Source: Azolla caroliniana
Taxonomy: Eukaryota; Polypodiophyta
Direction of reading: 5' to 3'
DNA: 64,000 nucleotides
NCBI GenBank assembly: GCA_043228905.1
Contig: JBHGNT010000006.1
Coordinates: 20,274,001-20,338,000 of the forward strand
This document shows positions 43,186 through 53,078 of the stretch, in pieces. Positions within the stretch are counted from its first letter, which is position 1, and every line of letters begins with the position of its first letter. A model generated the notes under the pieces. The model was given only the letters and a program-made list of their open reading frames with translations, was not told where the DNA came from and made no database searches. A program made the position numbers and the translations under genes.

Positions 43186-46100
43186 AGGTGCCGATACGGG
43201 AGAGGGTGCGGGACGAGCCGCCCTCTTTTACATGGGGAGAAAGACCGATCGAGCGAAGGTCGAGAGTTGGAAAGAGAATGCAAGCCAGTCCTATGGGATT
43301 CCTTACACCGATCCGGCTGCAGGCCTGAGGGCCGGTGTGAGTCCTATAAGAGAGATCGGTGGCGACAGGAGAACGGGACTCAGCAATCCGGAGAAGGACG
43401 AACGGACCCGGATGAGAACCGGGCGGAACGGACTCCCGGATGACCATTCCGGGAGGGAGGAAGAGAGCAAGGCCTACGAAGAGGCCGAGGACACGGTACG
43501 TCGGTACCACGGGAGAGGGTGCGGAACAAAACGCCCTCTCGGCATGCGGAAAAGGACGACCCGGGACAGGGTCGAGAAGACGGATCGGAAGCCTACGGAG
43601 GATCCTTCACACCGGTTCTAGAGACTTCGACAGTCGGCAACACGATCGACGTAAGACCAAGATACTGACGGTGGCGGCGAGGTGACGAAGGCAAAGGGGC
43701 TACGGATGGGCGGTCTACGGAGGATCCTTCACACCGGTTCTAGAGACTTCGGCAGTCGGCAACGCGGTTGACGTAAGACCAAGATACTGACGATGGCGGC
43801 GAGGTGACGAAGGCAAGGGCGTAAGGAAGTCCGGTCCTACGGGATCCCCACACTTAACCAGAGACTCCGGCAGTTCGGCCAACGTGGCAACATGAGACCG
43901 AGAGAGAAGGTTGGTGGCGGCGGGAAACGGGACCCGACTACGCGGAAGACACGAGGAGAGTCCGGGAGGGACTCAAACAAAAGACACCCGAATTACGGCA
44001 GGCATAGAAACGGAGTCCGGTCCTATGGGACCCTCACACCGATCCGGAGACCTCGGCTGATCGGCCAACGTGGCAACATAAGACCAATGGAGAAGGATGG
44101 TGGCGGCAGGGAACGGGACCCGACGACACGAGGTTTCGGAAGGAGCCGGTAGGGACAAACACGGGGAGGTGTGTCAGGCCGGAAAGGCACACCTGGGATA
44201 GAACAAGGGTCTCGCAAGTGGCCATCGCGGGCCAGATCGAAGCGTGACTACGGGACGGTGTTCGGCGCGGGCGGGGCCGAACGAAGGAAGCGGAAGACGG
44301 CACAAGGGAGGTGCTGGGAACGAGGTGACAAGTGCCTAGTGGACTGCACAGGGTCGGAAGTCAGGGGATGGCAAGAGAGGCCTGAGGAGGAACCTCCACA
44401 CTCGCTTCGTAGATCTCGGTAGCTTTGTCGAAGTAGCGAAGATTGACACGGCAAGCCGGGATGACAAGCTGGTGGGGGCAAGGGGACGACGGCAAACGAA
44501 AGACTCAGGACCTGTTGCAGCAGCACGAAGACGGGAAGGGCCAAGCGGGCTACTACGGGGTGTTCCTCGGATGCGAAGGACACTAGTATGCGGGTGAGTG
44601 GCGATGCACGATCTGGCCGGGAAAGTGGCCGACGAGCCGTGTAATGAACCGGAGTACGGCACAGGCGGTGACAAACAACAGACGAGGGTATGTGGCACAC
44701 GGAGGTGCCGGAGGGGGAAGGCGAGCGCGGAGAAGAACGAAAAGGGATCCTCCACACTATTCCGGAGACCATGGCGGTTCGAGCCGACGCGGCGATGTAA
44801 CACCATGGAGAAGGAAGGTGGCGGCGGGAGGACGTCGGGCATACGGCGGGAAGCGGGGCGTTCATACGGCCGAACAAGGGCCAGCGAAAGTACGCATACT
44901 ACGGAGATCGCAACAAAGGACCCATCGACGGGTCAAACGAGCCTACGGGGAGGCGAGCGCGAAGGAAGACTCGAAGCCGACGGATCAAACCGGCAGCAAG
45001 CCGAGACGCGGATCACGGGAGACCGGTTTCTCACCGGCCGAAATCTCTCACCCTTCAACTAGATTTGGCAAGGGCGTAAGGAAGTCCGGTCCTACGGGAT
45101 CCCCACACTTAACCAGAGACTCCGGCAGTTCGGCCAACGTGGCAACATGAGACCGAGAGAGAAGGTTGGTGGCGGCGGGAAACGGGACCCGACTACGCGG
45201 AAGACACGAGGAGAGTCCGGGAGGGACTCAAACAAAAGACACCCGAATTACGGCAGGCATAGAAACGGAGTCCGGTCCTATGGGACCCTCACACCGATCC
45301 GGAGACCTCGGCTGATCGGCCAACGTGGCAACATAAGACCAATGGAGAAGGATGGTGGCGGCAGGGAACGGGACCCGACGACACGAGGTTTCGGAAGGAG
45401 CCGGTAGGGACAAACACGGGGAGGTGTGTCAGGCCGGAAAGGCACACCTGGGATAGAACAAGGGTCTCGCAAGTGGCCATCGCGGGCCAGATCGAAGCGT
45501 GACTACGGGACGGTGTTCGGCGCGGGCGGGGCCGAACGAAGGAAGCGGAAGACGGCACAAGGGAGGTGCTGGGAACGAGGTGACAAGTGCCTAGTGGACT
45601 GCACAGGGTCGGAAGTCAGGGGATGGCAAGAGAGGCCTGAGGAGGAACCTCCACACTCGCTTCGTAGATCTCGGTAGCTTTGTCGAAGTAGCGAAGATTG
45701 ACACGGCAAGCCGGGATGACAAGCTGGTGGGGGCAAGGGGACGACGGCAAACGAAAGACTCAGGACCTGTTGCAGCAGCACGAAGACGGGAAGGGCCAAG
45801 CGGGCTACTACGGGGTGTTCCTCGGATGCGAAGGACACTAGTATGCGGGTGAGTGGCGATGCACGATCTGGCCGGGAAAGTGGCCGACGAGCCGTGTAAT
45901 GAACCGGAGTACGGCACAGGCGGTGACAAACAACGGACGAGGGTATGTGGCACACGGAGGTGCCGGAGGGGGAAGGCGAGCGCGGAGAAGAACGAAAAGG
46001 GATCCTCCACACTATTCCGGAGACCATGGCGGTTCGAGCCGACGCGGCGATGTAACACCATGGAGAAGGAAGGTGGCGGCGGGAGGACGTCGGGCATACG

Positions 46101-46359
46101 GCGGGAAGCGGGGCGTTCATACGGCCGAACAAGGGCCAGCGAAAGTACGCATACTACGGAGATCGCAACAAAGGACCCATCGACGGGTCAAACAAGCCTA
46201 CGGGGAGGCGAGCGCGAAGGAAGACTCGAAGCCGACGGATCAAACCGGCAGCAAGCCGAGACGCGGAACACGGGAGACCGGTTTCTCACCGGCCGAAATC
46301 TCTCACCCTTCAACTAGATTTGGCCCGTACCGGTGGACGTGCAGTTAGGTGGGGGCAGA
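43186..46359 (+). repeat. GC-rich degenerate repeat region of TR-GAG-2
   Basis: It carries the same roughly 85-bp degenerate motif as TR-GAG-1, on the plus strand here (landmarks GATCCYYMACAC, GAGAC, GGCCAACGTGG, AAGACCRA, GGTGGCGGC), at about 43300, 43608, 43721, 43844, 44030, 44393 and 44747, then again in the duplicated unit. A polypurine tract (GGTGGGGGCAGA) lies at 46349-46359. Open frames on both strands carry no domain. Confidence 0.78.
43815..46324 (+). repeat. 1255-bp tandem duplication inside TR-GAG-2
   Basis: 43815-45069 and 45070-46324 are copies of each other, differing at only a handful of bases (for example around 44690 versus 45940). The boundaries share the short sequence GGC, suggesting microhomology. 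TR-GAG-1 has one copy. Confidence 0.93.
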
Positions 46360-47120
46360 TGTTGTGAAGAATTTCGCCCAAAGGCGGAAACCGGGAAACA
46401 TTGGCTACATCGCCGGGGTGCAACGTGCGTACGCACCCATGTACATTTAGTGTGAATAACGAGGGCACCTTTATGGTGCCGAAGAGTAGTCAAGTTGGGA
46501 CAGACGATCCCATGTAAGTCGGGATCTATCCCACATTGTAACGCATCCCTCTCCTTGTTCTATAAAAGGAAGGGAACGCCCTTTGTGAAAGGGTTGCCCA
46601 TTTTTGCGTTAGAGGGTATACCGTTAGTCTAGGGTTAGTGTTTCTGTTTCTTCTTCTTCTTCTTCCCCTTCGTGATTTACTTAGGGTTTGCTTTGGCTCG
46701 GCCTCCTGTGCAAGACCCCGCTCGGCGCGATGGGCTCGAGAGCTCCCCGACGGCGGCTTGACAGTAGACGACTGTTGTAAGCTATCTTGGTCCGACTCGA
46801 AGCCGGGAATGTATTCTTCTTATATATATATATATACGTTTGCGTCTATCTGTGTATATTCGCGTCTATGTTGGTGTCAGGTGTTTCCCCCTTTCCTGCG
46901 TTTCCTGTACATAAGGGCGTGAGGCGGGTCTGTGTGTGTGTGTGTGTGAGTGTGTGTGCGTGAGTCGGTGTTAATCTCTCTCTCTCTCCCTTCGGTTGCT
47001 TCCGGTGTGCTTCTGGGATGCCCGGAAACGGTGAAGCACGACTTCCTACGCTCCGTCACTCCCTAGTCCAAGACCCCCGTGGTCCCGCCTTTCTCCACGC
47101 ACGCGCGTAACAACGCGACA
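46360..47120 (+). repeat. 3' LTR of TR-GAG-2
   Basis: It begins TGTTGTGAAGAATTTCG (one change from the 5' LTR) and ends AACAACGCGACA. TATA box at 46561-46567. The microsatellite tracts are shorter than in the 5' LTR. Confidence 0.9.
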
Positions 47121-47924
47121 ACGTGTATTAGGGGATTCCTATGGGATGGGATCAAGAAAGACAACGCGGCAGCCAAAGTATCATGGTCTACGTTAGTTCT
47201 TCCCAAGAGTAAGGGGGGTTTAGGATTGATTGACCCTGGATTGCAGAGTCAGGCTTTGCTATGTAAGGTATTGGTAAGGAGCTTGGTACCCGGTAACGAG
47301 TTATGGAAAACATTGATACATAATAGGAGCATTCTCTGGAGTCCAAGACTTGGTAGGCAATGGAAGTCACATAAAGCATAGTTTTTTTGTATGGACTTAA
47401 AGTTGAGGAAATCTAATCGGTTGGGTGATCGTACTTGTATGTCAGTGATGAAGGCATGGAGTATGCTCCGTGGGCATCTAAGTCGGAATCATCCAAGTAC
47501 TAATGATGAATGGATGTGCCAACCCCTATTGTGGAACAAGACCGTAAAATCGTCATAGGGAAAGATGCTTGGACAGAGCAAGTGTATGCCGTGGGCTATA
47601 TTGTATTGTGTAGGGATTCATTTAGTAGCAGATTGGATGCGGTTGTCCGACAGTAATCGTGATAAATTATATGAAGACGTGGGAAAGGTCAGAAATGGCA
47701 AAAAGATGCTTGACCTAGTCAATACAACGATCTACTCTGTTCCTATTGGTAATGAGGAAGAGAGTGAATGGTCCGGACAATGTGATGATACGGGAAAAAT
47801 TATCAATGCCAGGGGTCTAGGAAAGAATGGGAAGATCGTCCAGTTGGGATCAATAGATGAAAGTGCAAGTTGGTACCTGATTAGGTGTAAAGAATCGGAT
47901 ATGATTCTTGTGAAGCGGAAGAGA
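47121..47924 (+). pseudogene. LINE reverse transcriptase C-terminal part
   Basis: It continues the LINE of 40491-40992: RGFLWDGIKKDNAAAKVSWS and LPKSKGGLGLIDPGLQSQAL are the conserved post-RT region of plant LINEs. After a stop at 47379, TVKSS-like and LDLVNTTIYSVPIG segments continue in changing frames to 47924. Copia-gamma's LTR truncates it. No RNase H domain can be made out. Confidence 0.75.
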
Positions 47925-48275
47925 TGTGAGTTATGTGTGTGTATGAGAGAGTGAGAGAGAGTGAGAGAGACAAGGAATAATACATAGAGAATACACAAGG
48001 TAGATTGTATTAACAAAGGAGAAAGACTCAACATTATACAAGGTGGGAGGAGGGTGCTTTATGTAGTCACCCTCTCTCTTCATTAACTACAAGACTCATG
48101 GAGCATGGGGAATGTGAAAGCTCATAAGTTATGTGTCATAGAATATGATTATATGACTCATACTAAATGCTAGAATACAAAGTGGTGACATAATGGTGAC
48201 TCTTGACCGTTGGAGTGTCCCTTCACTCTCAAGGTGAGTTCACACACTAGACCAAGTTGAGCTTGATTCTCAACA
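47925..48275 (-). repeat. 3' LTR of Copia-gamma
   Basis: 351 bp, TGTGAGTTATGTG to GATTCTCAACA, followed by CGCCCCCTCAAGCTCAAG, a polypurine tract on the minus strand. The start and end resemble other copia LTRs here (TGTGA...TCAACA). Confidence 0.82.
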
Positions 48276-48454
48276 CGCCCCCTCAAGCTCAAGTCCGGTC
48301 GGTTTCGGACGGTATCCGAAATCCGCTTCAACTCGCATTCCGGAGTTCGCATCGACTCGCTTTATGCGGAGTTGCGGAATCTGTGCTCCAGCTTGCGTTG
48401 TGCGTAGTTACGAAGTCTGTGCTTTGGCTTGCGTGTTTCTTCGCGGCTTTGCGC
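48276..48454 (-). other. Copia-gamma 3' untranslated DNA
   Basis: Non-coding, with loosely repeated GCGGAGTT/TTGCGGAATCTG-like words that also occur at 63815-63890 beyond Gypsy-3, supporting one continuous element. Confidence 0.6.
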
Positions 48455-49510
48455 TATTGTGAAGATCCGTCACTACGCGCGGATCGTGAGGCGGAACCGC
48501 CTGGGTTCTGAACCAGAAGGATTTAGAGTCGATACAAGCTTTGGCGAGAAAGTACTTAAGATAGATTGGGAAAGAGAGAAGTTGAGATTACACGATTGAG
48601 AGAGATTGATTGAACTTTTAACTTTAGATTTAAGAAACAAGTTACACGATCAATTTGATAACGAATTTCTTCCTCTTAATTTTCATAAAAAAAACCGTGT
48701 TTTTTCTCCTCCCCCTTCCCTCTTTTATAGATGCTCTCATGCATATGATGCATGTGAGGGTACAAGACATGCATAAATTGCATGTTTGCCATTTGGGGCT
48801 TATGTATTACATGTGATGCATGATAACCATGTCACTCATTTTAGTTCTCATGTATGAGAATTTACATGTAAAAGTACAATGATAAAAATATAATTTTAAC
48901 TAAATAGCATGGCTTAATGGTAAGCCAATTGACTCCTAACTTGAAGGTGCAAGGTTCGAATCCTTACTTGCCCTCCTTGTATATGTAAATATGTATATAT
49001 ATTTATATATTTATTTATCTAGTCGCCGGACGTCGGTTCGCCGGATGTCGTTGGTTACCGGTGCCGTCGCCGGATACCGTCGGTTACCGGTTCCTCGTCG
49101 GATCACCGGCTCCATCGCCGGTCCGGTTTTGGTTGCCCAAAACCCTTTACGAGTAGCTAGCCCACCTCCACTCTTAGTTCAAGTTACCTTGAACTCTCTA
49201 TGCTCCACACATAGACACAAAGATAATATCTTTTGCTCCACCTTATATATTATGAGAGTTGTATTTGTCGTGCCTATGTGGGATATCTCACAATTTTCTC
49301 CTTTCCTTTTACAAACTTTATACTCTCATATCTTGACATTTAGTTGTCCGTTTCTCGTGTAATAAAGTGCATTCGAAACCTCCATCATTTTGTACTTAGA
49401 TATTAAATCTATTTAAAATGTTATCTTCACAATTATTGTACTATGTGATTCATACTCGATTTCGTACGTTTTATAGGATTTTTACACTATTACCGAAAAT
49501 CTTCACGACA
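48455..49510 (-). repeat. 3' LTR of Gypsy-3
   Basis: 1056 bp; the outer end is slightly changed (TATTGTGAAG for TGTCGTGAAG) and the inner end is ATCTTCACGACA. TATA box (minus strand) at 48723-48729. It holds a GTC/CCGG-rich variable repeat at about 49020-49130 and a tRNA-like module. Confidence 0.9.
48910..48963 (+). promoter_or_regulatory. tRNA-like Pol III module in the Gypsy-3 3' LTR
   Basis: A-box TGGCTTAATGG (48910-48920) and B-box GGTTCGAATCC (48953-48963) both fit the tRNA consensus completely. The starts are 43 nt apart as in tRNA genes. The D-arm stem GCTT/AAGC is intact; the anticodon and acceptor stems are not. Antisense to Gypsy-3. Confidence 0.7.
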
Positions 49511-49540
49511 TCCACCCCCACCAAACCGCACGTCCTCCGA
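49511..49540 (-). other. Polypurine tract region of Gypsy-3
   Basis: On the minus strand, GGTTTGGTGGGGGTGGA abuts the 3' LTR; it is the plus-strand DNA primer site. The same word with few changes precedes the 3' LTRs of TR-GAG-2 (GTTAGGTGGGGGCAGA), TR-GAG-1 and Gypsy-1b. Confidence 0.8.
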
Positions 49541-49582
49541 TACGTGCCAAGAAGAGAAGAAGTGAGATTTCGGCTACGATAA

Positions 49583-51136
49583 TCAATTAGATTCCTCCAT
49601 GTCTTCATTTTCATCCGGCCTATTATGTTCATCGTCGAGGTAATCGAGGTCAGGATCCTTGTCTTGTCTTTTCTTGAAAATCTTTACTCTTTTTCCCGCA
49701 ATGGTTACGACCAACCTTGATCCGTCTAGTTCCGCAAGGTGGTATGTGGCATTATCGTTGGCACTTGTCACCACATACGGCCCGAACCATCTTCTTGCGA
49801 ACTTCCTTGTTGTACTATGTTGATTGTCAAGGGTGCTGTCGTAAACCAAAACCCAATCCCCTTCTTCAATCTTCTTGGGACGAAGTCGATGCGTGTTGTC
49901 GAACCGAACTTTGTTCTTTACTCGGGCTGCCTTCATCATCTTTCGCGCTTTTTCTAAATCTTCAGGTCTTCTTTCAAGTTGCCTTATCCGCGCCGCTAAT
50001 AACTCTTCTCGGCTCATCTCGTTCTCCCACGGTATCGCTACCCATGAGGCGATCGTCCTTTCGATGGGCATAATCGGCTTTTGTCCATACATAAGCTCCG
50101 TCGGCATATACCCTGTCACCGAGCTATGTGTCGTTCTATCGGCCCACAAGGCATAGGGTAATAGTCGTGGCCAATTGCCGACTCGACCGTTGCATGCCCG
50201 TACGATGGCTTTAACGATAGGTCCATGCCCTCGCTCGATCTTCCCATTTGCTTCCAGATTGTAGGCAGTCGTGAGGGAGAGCTTCACGCCTAGTCTTTCG
50301 AAGAGCTTCGTTGCTTCGTGCGCGTCCAACTCCCCTCGGTCGGCCACTATCTTCCCTACACATCCATATCGGCAAACAACATCTTCAAGTAAAAATTTAC
50401 AAACGGCTGAAGTCGTCTTATTTGTCAAGGCTCGTCCTTCCACTTGATTTGTCAAGTCTTCCCTTGCGAGCGCTAAGTACTTCATTTGTCCCACTCCCAT
50501 TGGCATCGAGACCAGATCCACCATCCATTTGAAGTGAATGGTGAGTGGGTATGTCGGCTTTAACTCATCACGATGACGTATATTTGAATATATTTGGCAA
50601 GTTTCACATGTGGACATGAAATGGAGTACATCTTTGTACATGCTTGACCACCAGTACTTCTCCTTCAATTTTTCGAACGTCACCCATGTTCCTCTATGAC
50701 CTGCCCAAGCACTCTCGTGGAATTCGGTCATCAGCGTCTCTTGCTCTTCTTTCTTTACCACCACTCGACGTGGTATTCCTGTCCTTCTTTTTGGATGTCG
50801 CCAAAGGAATCCTCCTTTCAAGAAGTATCGGTAAGCTTTCTTTCGGATTCGTAGGGCCTCCTCCTTTGTCAACGAAGCATCTGTCATCAATGTTCTTAGG
50901 AATCTACCGATGAGTAACCATTCTCCTTCGTACTTGTTCTCGTTGAAGGCGTGGAGGGTTTGCATGTCCTGGTCTTCCGCCGACAATCGAGCCATCTTGA
51001 AGAAGTTGAGGGCGACATCTTCATCTTCCGAAACCATGTTACTTCCATTTGAAAATCTTGCCCTCGACAGCATGTCAGCCATGGCGTTCTTCTTCCCTGC
51101 GATGTGACGGATCTCTGGGTTTAAAGACTTGATGTA
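49583..51136 (-). CDS. Gypsy-3 integrase (C-terminal part of pol)
   Basis: 499 open residues from 51082, plus about 18 codons upstream to the frameshift. It has the RNase H end (MADMLSRARF), the HHCC zinc region (HESAWAGHRGTW, CETCQIYS), the catalytic residues in VDLVSMPMG, KIVADRGELD and EANGKIERGH, and the GPY/F-type end (RRWFGPYVVTSANDNATYHL). The C-terminus is acidic. It is in frame with RT except for one extra base in a C run (minus strand, 51137-51139), which would truncate pol in RNase H. Restoring that base count aligns it with Gypsy-1b pol without further breaks. Integrase inserts cDNA into chromatin. Confidence 0.88.
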   Translation of the reverse strand, partial: YIKSLNPEIRHIAGKKNAMADMLSRARFSNGSNMVSEDEDVALNFFKMARLSAEDQDMQTLHAFNENKYEGEWLLIGRFLRTLMTDASLTKEEALRIRKKAYRYFLKGGFLWRHPKRRTGIPRRVVVKKEEQETLMTEFHESAWAGHRGTWVTFEKLKEKYWWSSMYKDVLHFMSTCETCQIYSNIRHRDELKPTYPLTIHFKWMVDLVSMPMGVGQMKYLALAREDLTNQVEGRALTNKTTSAVCKFLLEDVVCRYGCVGKIVADRGELDAHEATKLFERLGVKLSLTTAYNLEANGKIERGHGPIVKAIVRACNGRVGNWPRLLPYALWADRTTHSSVTGYMPTELMYGQKPIMPIERTIASWVAIPWENEMSREELLAARIRQLERRPEDLEKARKMMKAARVKNKVRFDNTHRLRPKKIEEGDWVLVYDSTLDNQHSTTRKFARRWFGPYVVTSANDNATYHLAELDGSRLVVTIAGKRVKIFKKRQDKDPDLDYLDDEHNRPDENEDMEESN

Positions 51137-53071
51137 GGGCGATCCACCTTAGCATAGCAAGATCTGGGGTCGCACATCCCGAGACCATTCCGAGAATTGG
51201 GAGACAATCTGTCTCTATTATCACTTCTGACCCGATCAGGTAATCTTTGTCCGTCTTCACTGCCGACACAATACCCCAAAGTTCCCGCTTGACTTGGGCA
51301 TATCTTTGTTTCCGTTCGCTGAGAACCTTTGCTCCGAACCGGACGGCATATCGCGCATTATCTTCACCTTCTTGATTGATGACCCACCCGATTCCGATTG
51401 GGCTCGTATCTACGGTCACGTAAATTGGTTTCCCTTCGGCATAGTCGGCCTTCCTTAGTGCCGGAGCTTCAAGAAGCAGTTTCTTTAATCTTCGCATCGC
51501 CTCTGTGTGCTCGTCTCGCCATTCGAACTTTATTCTTTTCTTTAGTAGTCCATATAACGGTTCGGCGACATGAGCGTAGTGAGGAATCCATATATGATAA
51601 AACACGCACGCTCCAAGGAACCTTCGAACCTCCGTTTGGTTTTCGCATTCTTCTTTGATGTCTTGGATTGCGTTCACTTTGGATGGTGAGGGCTTCCGGC
51701 CGTATGCTCCACACAAGTGACCTACCACCAAGATCTCTGGTTGCCTGAATGCGGATTTTTCTCCCGAAAATGTCAAATTCGCATCTTCGAGCCTTTGAAG
51801 CACCTTCTCGCAATCTTTCATATGATCCGCAACGAACTTTCTACAACCTTCCTTATCTTTCGATTCATCTTTCTCCTCATCCGAACATCCTTTTATCGGA
51901 ATATCATCCAAGAATGGCATCGTGATGTCCGGAATGCAATCCTTCAAGACTTTATTCATGGCATTCACCATATGAGCCACCGAGTTTGTTGCGCCTTGGG
52001 GTAAGGTACACATCCGCACAAGCCCGATCGGAGTCCTCATGGTTGTAATTTCCCGACTGTCGATCGCCAATTGGAATTGGTCATATCCGGAGTAGAGATC
52101 GCCAATGGAGTAGATGGACCGGCCCGCAAATGCTTCGGCATATTCGTCCACGCTCGGACCGATTCCGGCATTTCGAATTGTCACCTTGTTGACGGGTTGA
52201 AGATCTTGGATGAATCGCAATGATCCATTCTTCTTCGGCACCGTGAACCACCTATTGGAATAAGGAGCATTCGACGGTTCTAGAATTCCCATACTCACCT
52301 TCTCCTTTAAGAGCTCGATCAGCTTCGGAAGGTGTGCTCTCGGAACCGGTATCGATTTCAAGTTCCAAGGCACATGAGGCACCGTGAAGATCACCATCGG
52401 CTCTATAATCTTTGGGTCGGCGCATCCGATTTCTCGTGGGAAGAATGCGAAAGCCTTCCCATGTCTCTCAAGCATATCGCGAAACATTCGGTCCTCTTCA
52501 GGGAGAAGGAAATTCTCCTTTCCAACTCGTAGCTTCCCCTTCATCTCTTTGGTGAAGACATGACCTATCTTCTTCGGATCTCTTAAGCTTGGATCGTTAG
52601 CAACTTCCTTCATCTTTTGCCAGCTATCTTCCGGTAGCGGAACCGCAACTGGCTTGATCTTCTTATCCACCGTTTTATATTTCGTGTTGATGTCAGCTTC
52701 CTTCATCGAGATGCCACGACGGTATTCATCGATGATAGCGTACATGTTGACGGAGTTAACCGAAATCACGCATTGGTTGTGAAGATAGCTCAAGTCCACG
52801 ACGTCCTCGATTTCGCCGATGGTGTCGTTAAATGAGGCTTCTTCCATAATATGAGTCACGAACTCCCCTTCTTCTATTATGTTCTCTTCTTTTAGCATCT
52901 TCTCGAATTCTTGTATCCGGTGCTTGTGCTTCTTGTCGGGTAGTACTAGTTTACATGCGCCACTAGGTGTGACACATGTTGCTTCTCCTTGCAATCCACG
53001 CACTCTTCTTTCTTGTGGGGTCTTGTGATTGCTCGGACTATTTGTGCCCCATGCTTCAATAGCCCGCTCTA
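51075..53071 (-). CDS. Gypsy-3 reverse transcriptase and RNase H (N-terminal part of pol)
   Basis: The pol frame is open from the frameshift site at about 53071; the first ATG-like codon is only at 53003. The upstream part (GFLERAIEAWGTNSPSNHKT) aligns with the same place in Gypsy-1b, so translation probably enters by -1 frameshifting. A linker (YKTVDKKIKPVAVPLP) is followed by RT fingers (SIPVPRAHLPKLIELLKEK, GSLRFIQDLQPVNKV), palm (YSIGDLYSGYDQFQLAIDSR; PFLDDIPIKG with both Asp), and RNase H (TVDTSPIGIGW, RELWGIVSAVK, IETDCLPIL). The catalytic residues are all present. The frame ends out of phase at 51075 because of the base inserted at 51137-51139. Confidence 0.9.
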
Positions 53072-53078
53072 AAAATCC
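53034..53078 (-). promoter_or_regulatory. Candidate -1 ribosomal frameshift signal, Gypsy-3
   Basis: On the minus strand, GGATTTTTA (53078-53070) contains the last two protease codons GAT TTT before the stop TAG. After a 5-nt spacer, arm CGGGCTATT (53066-53058) can pair with AATAGTCCG (53042-53034): 9 pairs including one G-U, with a 15-nt loop. Pol is open in the -1 frame from here. The same design is in Gypsy-1b at 59715-59759. Confidence 0.65.

Larger units (their letters stand above)
40993..47120 (+). mobile_element. TR-GAG-2: non-autonomous gag-only LTR element
   Basis: 6128 bp with LTRs of 780 bp (40993-41772) and 761 bp (46360-47120). It has the same layout as TR-GAG-1 but with broken gag and a 1255-bp internal tandem duplication, which explains its greater length. 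The target duplication is probably 4 bp, GCGT (40989-40992) and ACGT (47121-47124). It is inserted in a LINE reverse transcriptase. No pol motif is present. Confidence 0.88.

Noticed and set aside
44248-46132. Long overlapping open frames on both strands of the GC-rich TR-GAG-2 interior, up to 209 residues
   Set aside because: They occur in several frames at once, have no domain, follow the tandem duplication exactly, and are not kept intact in TR-GAG-1. Low stop-codon frequency in GC-rich DNA explains them.
48910-48975. Functional tRNA gene
   Set aside because: A and B boxes and spacing fit, but the anticodon and acceptor stems do not pair and the sequence is inside an LTR repeated throughout the window. 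It is annotated as a tRNA-like module only.
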